DNA from: Diphasiastrum complanatum
Taxonomy: Eukaryota > Streptophyta > Lycopodiopsida > Lycopodiales > Lycopodiaceae
Direction of reading: 5' to 3'
DNA length: 64,000 bases
Assembly (NCBI GenBank): GCA_029204225.1
Contig: CM055115.1
Location: 8,002,575-8,066,574 of the forward strand
Shown: positions 48,693-57,410 of the stretch, in pieces
Layout of the letters: each line of letters begins with the position of its first letter
Numbering within the stretch: the stretch's first letter is position 1
Notes under the pieces: generated by a model
Database searches by the model: none
What the model was told of the DNA's origin: nothing
The model's input: only the letters and a program-made list of their open reading frames with translations
Made by a program: the position numbers and the translations under genes

Positions 48693-50020
48693 TCAAGTAG
48701 CAGCAAGCCCTGGAGGATCAACTGGAACAGCATCTGGTGTAGTAACAACTAGAGCAACAGCTGATGTAGAGGAATCAACAAGTGCGGCAAGAGCACGAGC
48801 CTGATCCGCAAGTGACGGTGTATGATAAAAGACATCAATAGGCTCCCATGTGGCCTCCTCAACAGGACGACCATCCTACTGGACTAGGAACTGAATCTGC
48901 CGACGGCGTCGACTATGATGCAAACGCACCTGAAGGATAGCAGCAGGTAATAAAGGAAATAGATCCGGTGCAGTAGAAAACTCAGCATCACGAGGAGCAT
49001 CATCCTCAATAGCAGCACGTAATAAACTGACATGGAATATATCACAGGCACGTGTGGAAGCAGGAAGCTGAAGACGATATGTAACTGGACTAAGAACCTC
49101 CAATATACAATAAGGCCCATAATAACGTGGTGCAAGCTTCTCAGTAGAAGCATGGCCCTGAATAAAATGATGACGTGCAAACCGTAGGCGTAGATATACC
49201 ATATCACCAACATGAAACTCAACATGACGTCGATGACGATCAACTGAAGCTTGATAACGCTGCTGGACCTGCTGCAAATGGGAACTGGCCTGGAGAATAA
49301 GCTCGCGAGCACCTGATAGAAATGAAGACAGTGTCACAGGTGTATCCTCGGGAGGAAGAGGAATACCAGGTAAAAGAGGTGCATAACTATGAGATAATAA
49401 AAATGGTGCAACGCCGGTGCTGGTACTAACAGAGCTGTTATAGCTATACTCTGCCAAACATAAGTGCTGATCCCAATCCTTCCCTGAAGGAGTAACAAAA
49501 TGGCGCAAATAATCCTCAAGGATCCTGTTAAGGACCTCAGACTGCCCATCAGAAGTAGAATGATAAGCAGACCCCATAAAAAGCTGTACATCCAATATAC
49601 GCATAAGCTCTGTCCAGAACAATGATGTAAACTTACTATCTTGATCAGAAAGGATAGTACGAGGAAACCCATGTAGGCGAAATATCTCTGAAAGGAACAA
49701 GCGTGCACATTGCTTAGCTGTGATAGTACTGCGGACGGGTATGAAATGTGCCTGTTTCGAGAACCTGTCAACTACCACCATACATGAATCGTGACCACGA
49801 CGGGTGCGGGGAAGGCCAATGATGAAGTCCATAGAAATATCAGTCCACTGGCGGTGAGGAATAGGCCAACTCTGAAGCAAACCAGCGGACTTAGCACAGG
49901 AGTACTTATTACGTAAGCAGAAAGGACAGGTACGAATAAGTACAACAAGCTCTTTCCCAAGGGATGGCCAATAGAAATGATCCTTAAGACGAGCATAAGA
50001 CTTCTGAAAACCAAACCCCC
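48693..50020 (-). pseudogene. Chromovirus integrase and chromodomain, shifted and interrupted
   Basis: A one-base change in a G-run near 50015 takes the integrase out of the main frame. In the second frame follow a zinc-binding C-x2-C region (TCPFCLRNK) and the catalytic core: D in SMDFIIGLP, D in LSDQDSKFTS, E in DGQSEVLNRILE. The GPYCILEVLSPVTYRL C-terminal domain follows. A chromodomain comes next: RQIQFLVQ, a TAG at 48878-48876 where tryptophan (TGG) is expected, then DGRPVEEATWEPID. The frame ends at TGA 48695-48693. All three catalytic acidic residues are present. Frameshift and stop imply this copy makes no complete integrase unless recoded. Confidence 0.85.
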
Positions 50021-53000
50021 AATTGGGGACGAATGAGCATCCGACAACAACTGAGAACGGATACCCAAAGAACTAGGAATACAAAGAGAACCATAATGAT
50101 AAAGACGGTGGTCAACAATGGAATAAGCCTGATGAGGTGAAGACGACATAGGTGGAGCAGAACTATAAACATCACGAAAATCAAAACATGTAAGATAAGC
50201 AGATGGAAGATCATCAAACCAGGTAGGGATCGTGGCAACAAGGGTATTCAATAAAGCAGGAAGTCTAGACAATGCGTCAGCAGCAGTGTTAGCACGACTA
50301 GGACGATACAAAATAGAAAAATCAAAAGATTGTAAAAATTGCAACCAACAAAACTGACGATCACTAAGATCACGCTGGGAGAAGAGATAACGTAAGGACT
50401 GATGATCAGTAACGATATCAAAAGGAACACGGTACAGGTAATGGCGCCACTTCTTAAGAGCATAGATAATGGCAAGAAGCTCTTTCTCATGGACAGAATA
50501 ACGTTGCTCATAAGAGCGTAAACGATGCGACTCATAAGCAATAATACACTGAGACTGACGAAGCAAGGCACTCAAACCAACATTACTAGCATCGGTCTCA
50601 ACAATAAATTTCTGATCAAACTGTGGTAAACACAGGACAGAGGCCTCCACAACAGCACGACGAAGAGTGTCAAAGGCGAACTGACAATGAGAAGTCCAAA
50701 CAAAAGCACTAGACTTCTTCAAAAGGGCATGAAGAGGGGCAGCCACAATGGCAAAGTGAGGAACAGGACGACAAAGGTGAGTAGCGAGACCAAGAAACAT
50801 ACGAACATGGTGGACATCTGTGGGAACAGGCCAATCAGCGATTGCCCGAACCTTATGAGGGTCCAAACGAATACGACCATCACAACTGAGAAATCCTAAA
50901 AACTCAATCTCAACAACAACAAAGGAACATTTAGAAAGTTTAGCAAACAACTGGTGATGAACAAGCAATTGAAAAACAGATGAAAGATGTAACACATGCT
51001 CATCAAGAGTCTTACTAAAAACAAGAATATCATCAAAATAAACTAAAACACAACGACCAAGGAGAGGATGCATGATGTTATTGATCACATTTTGGAACGT
51101 AGGTGGACCATTAGTAACACCAAAAGGAAGAACACGAAACTCATACAAACCAAGATGGGTACGAAACGCAGTCTTGTGTTCGTTCGAAGGATGCATCCTA
51201 ATCTGGTGATAGCCGGAACGTAAGTCTATCTTAGAGAAAAGATGAGAGGTGCCTAACTGGTCAAAGAGATCATCCATGTGAGGAATAGGATACTGGTTAC
51301 GGATGGTCAACTTATTGAGGGCACGATAATCAATGTAGAGGCGTTTGGAACCATCTTTCTTACTGACAAGGAGAACAGGGGCACCAAAAGGACTGTGACT
51401 AGGAACAATAAGGCCCTGATCTAGTAAAGCAGTAATCTGAAGCTCAACCTCATCACGCTCAGACTTAGACATACGGTAAGGAGGCCGGGAGGGAGGAGCA
51501 GAACCAGGACGCAAATCAATATGGTGGTTCACATCACGTAATGGTGGTAGCGTCGTAGGTTCTGAAAAGACAAATGCATACTGATGTAATAAGTCAGAGA
51601 TCACCTGAGGAACAGCTGCTGGAGGAGAGGTAGTCACTGGAGAATCTGCTGCAGCACGCTGAACACATAATAAAGCTGCACAATGAGCCTTAGGTAGGCT
51701 GCGGATAAACTGCTTCTCGCTGATCAGCTGGAAATCTGCCTGAGAATCAATACCAGCAAGTGAGTGGGTCACTGCATCATGAACAAATGTCAATGTCTGC
51801 TGAGCCAGGTCCAAAGTAACCGCTCCCAATGAAGCAAACCAATCAGCACCAAGGATAAGGTCATAGCGCTCCAGAGGAATGATATAAAGATCTGCCTGTC
51901 CAGAAAAATCACCAATGCGGTAGGATAATCCCTGAAACATCTGAGAACTAAGAAATGAGTGAGAACTGGCAACCTTGACTGTGAGAGGCTGTGGAGCAGG
52001 AATAGGTGAAGCGCGTATCCGGCTGAGAACATAACTACTGATAAAGGAATGAGTGCTGCCGGTATCAACTAAAGCAATATACTCACGACCAGTAATGCGC
52101 ACACGTAGCCGAATGGAGCGAGGACCGGGGCACTCTGTCCAGGTAGCATAAGCAAGCTGAGCATGGCAAGTAGCAGGAAGTAAATCAGTAGAAGGCTCAT
52201 GAGATAGATCAGGCTGATCAGATATATGAATGTAGATATCGGACTCATCTGGGGTAGTGCCCTCATGGTAGAAAACAGCAGTAGAAGTAGGCAGGGGCTG
52301 GCGGCAATCACGGGCAATGTGGTCAGGACTCTTACAACGAAAGCAAAGACGCTTCTGCTGAATGTCAGCGAACTCTGCAGACGTGTAACGTCGGACAAAA
52401 GCAGGACAAGGAGGCGGAGGGCGAGGAGCGGGAGAAGTAAGAGAAGAGGTCGGGACGACAGTGGATGGGGCAGATGGGGCCGAAGATGGTAGAGGTGAAA
52501 GAGATGGACGGGGTCGGGAAAAGCGAAAGGGAGCTGGATCAGGGTACTTATGCTGTAAAGTACTAGCAAGGGACATGGCCTCAACAAGTGTGGGTGGACG
52601 GAAAGAAGAGACATCGTATTGTAGAGCACCACGAAGTCCAGCAATGTAGCGAGAAATAAGCTCGGTGGGCTGAAGATCTGTAAAGAGGTAGGAAAGGTTC
52701 ATAAACTGATCTGTATAGGAAGAAAGATCACCAATCTGAGTAAGACTACGGAATATATCACGCTGGCGGCTCAGCCATTGAGGGTCAATCATAGCATGAT
52801 GAAGATCACGACGAAAGGTAGGCCATAACTGGAGACCGTCCCGATCAGGGTCAAGTCGGTAGACCCTCCACCAAGTGGCAGCACGTCCATCTAAATGTAA
52901 GGCGGCTAACTGGATCTTCTGAGGATCAATCTTAGGGTAAATCTGAACATAAGTATCAAGCTTTGCAAACCAATTCTCTAACAAGTTCTCGTCAAAGGAA

Positions 53001-53398
53001 CCAGAATAGGTGGCAAGCTGTATCCGATCACGAAAATCTCGAGCAAAATGTGGCTCAGGAGCTAGATGTCGTGGAAAATGTGACTCAGGAGCTGTAGGAC
53101 GTGGAAAACCGGGTGGTGGGTTAGGTGGAAAATGAGGCCCACCGCCAAAGGAAGTAGACGAGGATGGAAGTCCAAATGGAGACCCAAATGATGAATGAAC
53201 AGGGGCTTTGCCAGGTCCATGTGGCTGTAAGGAATCAATCTGTGACTGCATAGTGGCAAAGCTGGTCTGTAGAGTGGTAAAAGCGGTCATCATTTGGTCG
53301 AAACGACTACTGAGGAGAGTAAGAGAGTCACGCATATCAGCAAACTGTTCATCTAAAGGTCCGGAATGACTCGTAGGTGTAGTGGGTGAGCTAGCCAT
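49772..53398 (-). CDS. Chromovirus gag-protease-RT-RNase H polyprotein
   Basis: 1208 codons from ATG 53398. A coiled-coil-like N-terminus (residues 15-60) is followed by the gag region, with FDENLLENWFAKLDTYVQIY at about 134-153. The zinc knuckle CFRCKSPDHIARDC spans about 352-365. The protease is IALVDTGSTHSFI (active D445-T-G). RT includes [30 protein letters not shown] and the catalytic YFDD near residue 790. RNase H follows (VETDASNVG, HEKELLAIIYALKKW, VTDHQSLRY, ADALSRLP). The last 90 or so residues are out of frame relative to integrase because of the shift near 50015. RT and RNase H copy element RNA into DNA in virus-like particles built by gag. Confidence 0.92.
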   Translation of the reverse strand: MASSPTTPTSHSGPLDEQFADMRDSLTLLSSRFDQMMTAFTTLQTSFATMQSQIDSLQPHGPGKAPVHSSFGSPFGLPSSSTSFGGGPHFPPNPPPGFPRPTAPESHFPRHLAPEPHFARDFRDRIQLATYSGSFDENLLENWFAKLDTYVQIYPKIDPQKIQLAALHLDGRAATWWRVYRLDPDRDGLQLWPTFRRDLHHAMIDPQWLSRQRDIFRSLTQIGDLSSYTDQFMNLSYLFTDLQPTELISRYIAGLRGALQYDVSSFRPPTLVEAMSLASTLQHKYPDPAPFRFSRPRPSLSPLPSSAPSAPSTVVPTSSLTSPAPRPPPPCPAFVRRYTSAEFADIQQKRLCFRCKSPDHIARDCRQPLPTSTAVFYHEGTTPDESDIYIHISDQPDLSHEPSTDLLPATCHAQLAYATWTECPGPRSIRLRVRITGREYIALVDTGSTHSFISSYVLSRIRASPIPAPQPLTVKVASSHSFLSSQMFQGLSYRIGDFSGQADLYIIPLERYDLILGADWFASLGAVTLDLAQQTLTFVHDAVTHSLAGIDSQADFQLISEKQFIRSLPKAHCAALLCVQRAAADSPVTTSPPAAVPQVISDLLHQYAFVFSEPTTLPPLRDVNHHIDLRPGSAPPSRPPYRMSKSERDEVELQITALLDQGLIVPSHSPFGAPVLLVSKKDGSKRLYIDYRALNKLTIRNQYPIPHMDDLFDQLGTSHLFSKIDLRSGYHQIRMHPSNEHKTAFRTHLGLYEFRVLPFGVTNGPPTFQNVINNIMHPLLGRCVLVYFDDILVFSKTLDEHVLHLSSVFQLLVHHQLFAKLSKCSFVVVEIEFLGFLSCDGRIRLDPHKVRAIADWPVPTDVHHVRMFLGLATHLCRPVPHFAIVAAPLHALLKKSSAFVWTSHCQFAFDTLRRAVVEASVLCLPQFDQKFIVETDASNVGLSALLRQSQCIIAYESHRLRSYEQRYSVHEKELLAIIYALKKWRHYLYRVPFDIVTDHQSLRYLFSQRDLSDRQFCWLQFLQSFDFSILYRPSRANTAADALSRLPALLNTLVATIPTWFDDLPSAYLTCFDFRDVYSSAPPMSSSPHQAYSIVDHRLYHYGSLCIPSSLGIRSQLLSDAHSSPIGGLVFRSLMLVLRIISIGHPLGKSLLYLFVPVLSAYVISTPVLSPLVCFRVGLFLTASGLIFLWTSSLAFPAPVVVTIHVWW

Positions 53399-53879
53399 GA
53401 GGAAGAAAAAGTAAGCGAGAAAAGAAATGTGCTAAACAATTGGACGAACTGAAGGAGAGGACATAAGTCGTCACAACAGGCACGCCAATGAAAAGACACA
53501 ATAAAACTCGCGATGTAAGATGAATGGAAAGGACAACTAAGTAAGAAATATCTCGTAACCGCAACCGGAAGTGAGCTGAAAAATAGCGGCGATATGTCGA
53601 GGTACCGGGCAGCCTCCAAAAAAAAAAAGATGCTAAGGGCCCGACAACGTGGAGTAAACGGTGGGTAAAAGTATGGGAAACAATAATGGACTATGGGGCT
53701 GGAAAGGGAGCAGCCAAGGAAAAGAAGTGATAACAAAAAGGAGGTATGGGCAGCGAGGAAACAAGGCTGAAAAATCAGAGATTGCCCTTCAAGGGTAAAA
53801 AAAAGTTTGCGATAAAGACGGGGAGCAATCCCGATGCGCGATGAAGTTGGGTGGGAGTGGCTTTCTAAGCATCTAGGCG

Positions 53880-54115
53880 TGTTTGTATTGTCCGGGGTAG
53901 CGTGTTTGTATTGTCCGGGGTAGCGTGTTTGTATTGTCCGGGGTATGGTGGTGGTTGTATTGTCCGGGGTATGGTGGTGGTTGTATTGTCCGGGGTTGTA
54001 TTGTCCGGGGTATGGTGGTTGTATTGTCCGGGGTATGGTGGTGGTTGTATTGTCCGGGGTATGGTGGTGTTTGTATTGTCCGGGGTATGGTGGTGTTTGT
54101 GTTGTCCGGGGTTTA
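53880..54115 (-). repeat. Minisatellite in the chromovirus leader
   Basis: Plus strand TTGTATTGTCCGGGGTA followed by GCGTG or TGGTGGTGG, giving units of 17-26 bp. About ten to eleven copies lie between the 5' LTR and the gag start. Open frames through it (PGQYNHHHTP-type repeats) are artefacts. Confidence 0.92.
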
Positions 54116-54578
54116 GGGTTGCGAACACAAACAGCAGTGTAGGAGGGTGAGCTGAAATTGAGGCGGATGTAGGGCGCCAGCTATGGTGGAGTGTGGGCAT
54201 CCAAGAGAGGTAGCAAACGGCAAAAAAAAATTGGATCAAAAAGATGGGTTGGTAGGGCATTAGGAGTGGCTGATGGAAGGTGGCGAATAGGGGCAGCAAA
54301 AAGCGAAAATTTTCAGCAAAGGAAGGAGCAGTAGGGCGCTGGTCAGCAAGCATGAGGGCGCCCAATATAGGGGAGGAAAAAGGCTGAAAATGCAGCAGTA
54401 GGCAGCCAGCAAGAGGGCGTTAGAAATGGGCAGCAAGTGGGCGCCTGTCCTCCTCCGATCCGTCGTGAAAATCTGCAAGACAAGTGTGGAGAAATGCTGA
54501 AGATCCGGCTGAAAAATGGTGAAGATCCAAGCTGAAGATGGGCGCCCTCCTGTCTGCTCAATGGAGATGCTCAGGAAA
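54116..54578 (-). other. Chromovirus untranslated leader
   Basis: Between primer site and minisatellite lies 460 bp without a credible gene. It holds several (G)GGCGCC-type words (for example near 54171, 54357 and 54541). The same kind of word appears in the leader of the Copia-like element. Confidence 0.5.
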
Positions 54579-54592
54579 GTGCTCTGATACCA
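54579..54592 (-). other. Primer-binding site of the chromovirus
   Basis: Minus strand TGGTATCAGAGCAC directly follows the LTR end CATAACT. Twelve bases match the initiator tRNA-Met complement. Confidence 0.9.
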
Positions 54593-55043
54593 AGTTATGA
54601 ACGTAGCCACGGCTGATCTAGATTTAGTCTATGAAAGCATCACATAAGCAAGACTTAACCTTAGAAAGCAGGAGAGAGAAAGCTTAAAGAGACTAAAGAA
54701 GGAGATTATATCATAAGCCAAGTAACAAATGACACAGAATCCCTACTTATAGCCAAGAGGAAGCCCTAAAAGGAAGCTTCCAGTGGCTAGGGCCAAACTG
54801 AGAGGGAAAATAGTGCGCCCTCCAAGAAGGCCCCCACTCTCAGTATTATGACCAAATAACCAATATAGTGAATCATAGGGCCCAAGGCCAATAATATGGT
54901 CTAAATGTCAATAATAGGGCCCAAGGCCAACCATATAGTCTAAATGTCAAATAATGAATAAAAAAGGGCCCAAAGCCTGCCTATGCATAAAGTGAAGTAA
55001 ATGTAAATGGACATGGCGAATGTAATGAGCCGAGTCCATAACT
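54593..55043 (-). repeat. 5' LTR of the chromovirus
   Basis: 451 bp, the same length as the 3' LTR with about twelve substitutions. The target duplication CATAC lies at 55044-55048. Confidence 0.92.
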
Positions 55044-55048
55044 CATAC

Positions 55049-55860
55049 AGTCCCACAAAGGCAATAGAGTCCTATCTTGCCTCTAGCCTGAGTGTGCTAT
55101 TACAAGATTTTCAAGGTCTGAAGACAGAATTACATATGGTTAAAACTGAGATGTTTGCTCTCAAAGAAACCAACGCCAAACTGCATCAAGAAATGGATCT
55201 TTTGAGAAAAGAACTCAGCCTCTTCTTGCTACACCTGAACCATCGCACAAACTTAAAGAATTGGAGGACAAAATTGAGAAGCGAAGGCAGAAACCCTTTC
55301 GTGGGCAGCTATTATCAAAAAAGGTAACACACCAAGTGCCCCTATCTCTTCAATTATTTCAGCTACTCTTTCAGAAGAGAGATCTCGGGAGCAAAAGGCA
55401 TACAATATTCGAGTAAGGGGCATCGCAAACTCTCAAAATGCTCTTGAAGAAGCAAAAGGTTTTCTTGAAAGTTGAAAGTACACTTGGGCATCACAATAGA
55501 GATTTAGATTTAGCATGGAGAACAACCAGAGATAATGCTACCCTCATCATCCGTTTTACTTCCTTGGAGAGCCGTCGCGATTCTTTGCGCTATAGAGCCA
55601 AGCTACGTGGTTCTCAAATATATATGGAGATGATGATGACGAGGATGAGGATACGACTTTCCACAGAGATCAGAGGCAGCGCACCTCCCAGCATTACCCA
55701 GCAGCCAGACCTCTTCGGCCTACTACGAGGAGACGTCCTCCCTACATTCGACATCGGCAGCAGATCTCGAGTTTCACTCCCCACTGCAGCTTGTATTACA
55801 TCTTTTTTCAGTAGCTGCAACAACACCAATAGCAGTAGCAATATCACCTCCAGGACTTGA
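55049..55860 (+). pseudogene. LINE E ORF1 remainder fused to ORF2 tail
   Basis: PTKAIESYLASSLSVLLQDF and a coiled coil (TKLHQEMDLLRKEL-like, 55190-55215) continue ORF1 after the chromovirus. Frameshifts occur near 55225 and 55450. The LDLAWRTTRDNATLIIRF and SLESRRDSLRYRAKLR parts are clear. At about 55625, codons for IYME(D)D run straight into the acidic ORF2 tail (DDDEDEDTTFHRDQRQR in one frame). The junction therefore lies in a GATGATGATGA stretch present at both places in LINE D. The product has no endonuclease or RT. Confidence 0.75.
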
Positions 55861-56032
55861 TTTGCGGCTTGCTTCCATTATACATAGCCATTTCTTGCTT
55901 TCTACCTTTTGGTTTAGTTAACACTGGTAATTGTGTTTAGTTTTATTATATATGCTTTTCTTTCAGTTTTGGAGACGTTTTTCATACGCTCCCAGATGGT
56001 CCACATACTTGATATGTACTTATTTGTCTTAT

Positions 56033-56046
56033 ACGCCTTTTGGCAT
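56033..56046 (+). other. LINE 3' hairpin (LINE E form)
   Basis: ACGCC-TTTT-GGCAT, with one mismatch (C opposite A) compared with LINE D. The upstream GGAGACG...CGCTCC stem is present near 55971-55992. Confidence 0.7.
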
Positions 56047-56066
56047 GGAAAAGACATTAATAAAGC

Positions 56067-56092
56067 TTGCTTTCTTTCTTTCTTTCTCTCTT

Positions 56093-56146
<54 letters not shown>

Positions 56147-56164
56147 GCACACACAAATCTAGTA

Positions 56165-56209
<45 letters not shown>

Positions 56210-56232
56210 AACCCTAAACTCACACACACACC

Positions 56233-56302
<70 letters not shown>

Positions 56303-56375
56303 TCTCACACACACACACACAAATCACCACACACACACACATGCACACACAAACCATCACAGACACACTGCCATC
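56067..56375 (+). repeat. Compound (TTTC)(CT)(CA) microsatellite between LINEs E and F
   Basis: The TTTC/CT tail of LINE E grades into alternating blocks of (CA)n and (CT)n up to about 56375. A telomere-like CCTAAACCCTAAA lies at 56207. LINE F begins about 15 bp later. Confidence 0.93.
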
Positions 56376-56390
56376 TTTCACGCGCACACC

Positions 56391-57038
56391 TACTTTTTGG
56401 AGCTGGATGTATCAGGGACCCCAGTCATGCCACACTACTTGGATTCAGGGCTATCACATTGCCTCAGATTCACACTGGGACAACTCAGGGTGTCTTCTCA
56501 CCAGCTAGCTATTGAGACGGGGAGGTTCCATGGTATTCCCAGAGTCGAGTAGATTTGCCAGTTGTGCTCCCTCGATGAGGAGTCTGAGGAGCATTTTATC
56601 TTCAGATGCCTGGTATATTATGAGATCAGAGGGAGATATCACTGCTTGTTTCGAGACATACCTACCACTCTACGTTCTCTCATAGCCTATGAGGACCCAC
56701 GGTGTGTCGCGCTGATGGTACACGAGATGTTCATATTACAGAGAGATCTACACGGGACATCCCAGCACATTACATCTCAGTCATTGATCACTTCATTCTT
56801 TACTAGACGGAGATCACGTGACTCAGTACCCGAGGATGATGACTACTACGACGACGAGGATGACAGCCGCCCACATGTCCACAGAGATCAGAGACGGTGT
56901 ACTACCCATACTGCCAGGATAGCCAGACCTCATATACAGAGACATACTACACACGCTCATGCTCATAGACGACACCAGCGGGCTCCAATGCTTTCTCATG
57001 TTGCTTTCTACAGCACCAGCACAGACTTGACATCTTGA
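56391..57038 (+). pseudogene. LINE F ORF2 C-terminal fragment
   Basis: It contains LSHCLRFTLGQLRVSSHQL, an in-frame TAG before ICQLC, and the zinc motif CSLDEESEEHFIFRC. YEIRGRYHCLFRDIPTTLRS and the acidic/basic tail ending STDLTS follow. No RT is present. A reading-frame change near 56540 separates the first part from the second. Confidence 0.83.
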
Positions 57039-57157
57039 TTACAGATGATTACTTGTTTATTTAGTTGATACTAGCTGTTTTCTTTATTTCAGTTTTGGAG
57101 ACGTTCTATGCGCTCCCATTCTTACTACACACTTGACATGTACCTCATTAGTCTTAT

Positions 57158-57171
57158 ATGCCTTTTGGCAT
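57158..57171 (+). other. LINE 3' hairpin (LINE F)
   Basis: ATGCC-TTTT-GGCAT. An upstream stem GGAGACG...GCGCTCC lies near 57097-57116. Confidence 0.75.
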
Positions 57172-57189
57172 GGAAAAAACATTAATAAA

Positions 57190-57272
57190 GCTTTCTTTCT
57201 TTCTTTCTTTCTCTCTCCCTCTCTCTCACTCACCATATCTCTCTCTCTCTCTCTCTCTCACTCACCCACTCA

Positions 57273-57313
<41 letters not shown>

Positions 57314-57360
57314 ACCATCTCCATCTCCATCACCATCTCCACACTTCCACCATCTCCTCA
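57190..57360 (+). repeat. (TTTC)(CT)(CCATCA) tract between LINEs F and G
   Basis: The tail of LINE F grades into CT runs broken by CACTCACC words, then into CCATCTCCATCA repeats near 57310-57360, just before LINE G. Confidence 0.9.
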
Positions 57361-57410
57361 CTGCTTCCATCTCCGTGCAACTCTCACTTCTTTCTAGCTT
57401 TCTTTGTGGC

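Larger units (their letters stand above)
48198..55043 (-). mobile_element. Chromovirus-type Ty3/Gypsy LTR retrotransposon
   Basis: A complete 6846 bp element on the minus strand. It has 451 bp LTRs at 54593-55043 (5') and 48198-48648 (3'), a target duplication CATAC at 48193-48197 and 55044-55048, and an initiator tRNA-Met primer site abutting the 5' LTR. A leader with a minisatellite precedes gag-pro-RT-RNase H in one frame (53398-49772). The integrase and chromodomain are in a second frame. About a dozen differences separate the LTRs. It inserted into ORF1 of LINE E. The chromodomain tail places it among chromoviruses, Gypsy elements that can target marked chromatin. Confidence 0.93.
47563..56104 (+). 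mobile_element. LINE E, ORF2-deleted copy split by a chromovirus
   Basis: It begins with a short CTCTCTCTC at the hAT start codon. ORF1 runs from ATG 47579 to 48192 and continues at 55049 after the chromovirus. Near 55625 the sequence jumps from the ORF1 YMDDD codons to the acidic DDDEDED codons near the end of ORF2, losing the ORF1 tail and nearly all ORF2. The ORF2 C-terminus, 3' stems and (TTTC)n(CT)n tail follow. Such a copy could move only with enzymes from other LINEs. Confidence 0.82.
56391..57230 (+). mobile_element. LINE F, 5'-truncated copy
   Basis: It starts inside the ORF2 C-terminal region (YFLELDVSGTPVMPHYLDSG), as expected when reverse transcription stops early. It runs to the end of ORF2 and through the 3' untranslated region with both stems. 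The tail AATAAAGCTTTCTTTC plus (CT)n follows. It is most like LINEs C and D. Confidence 0.87.

Noticed and set aside
53880-54150. Open frames with repeated PGQYNHHHTP or CPGYGGGC peptides, and a CRISPR-like look
   Set aside because: Tandem minisatellite without unique spacers of constant length; the frames come from the repeat.
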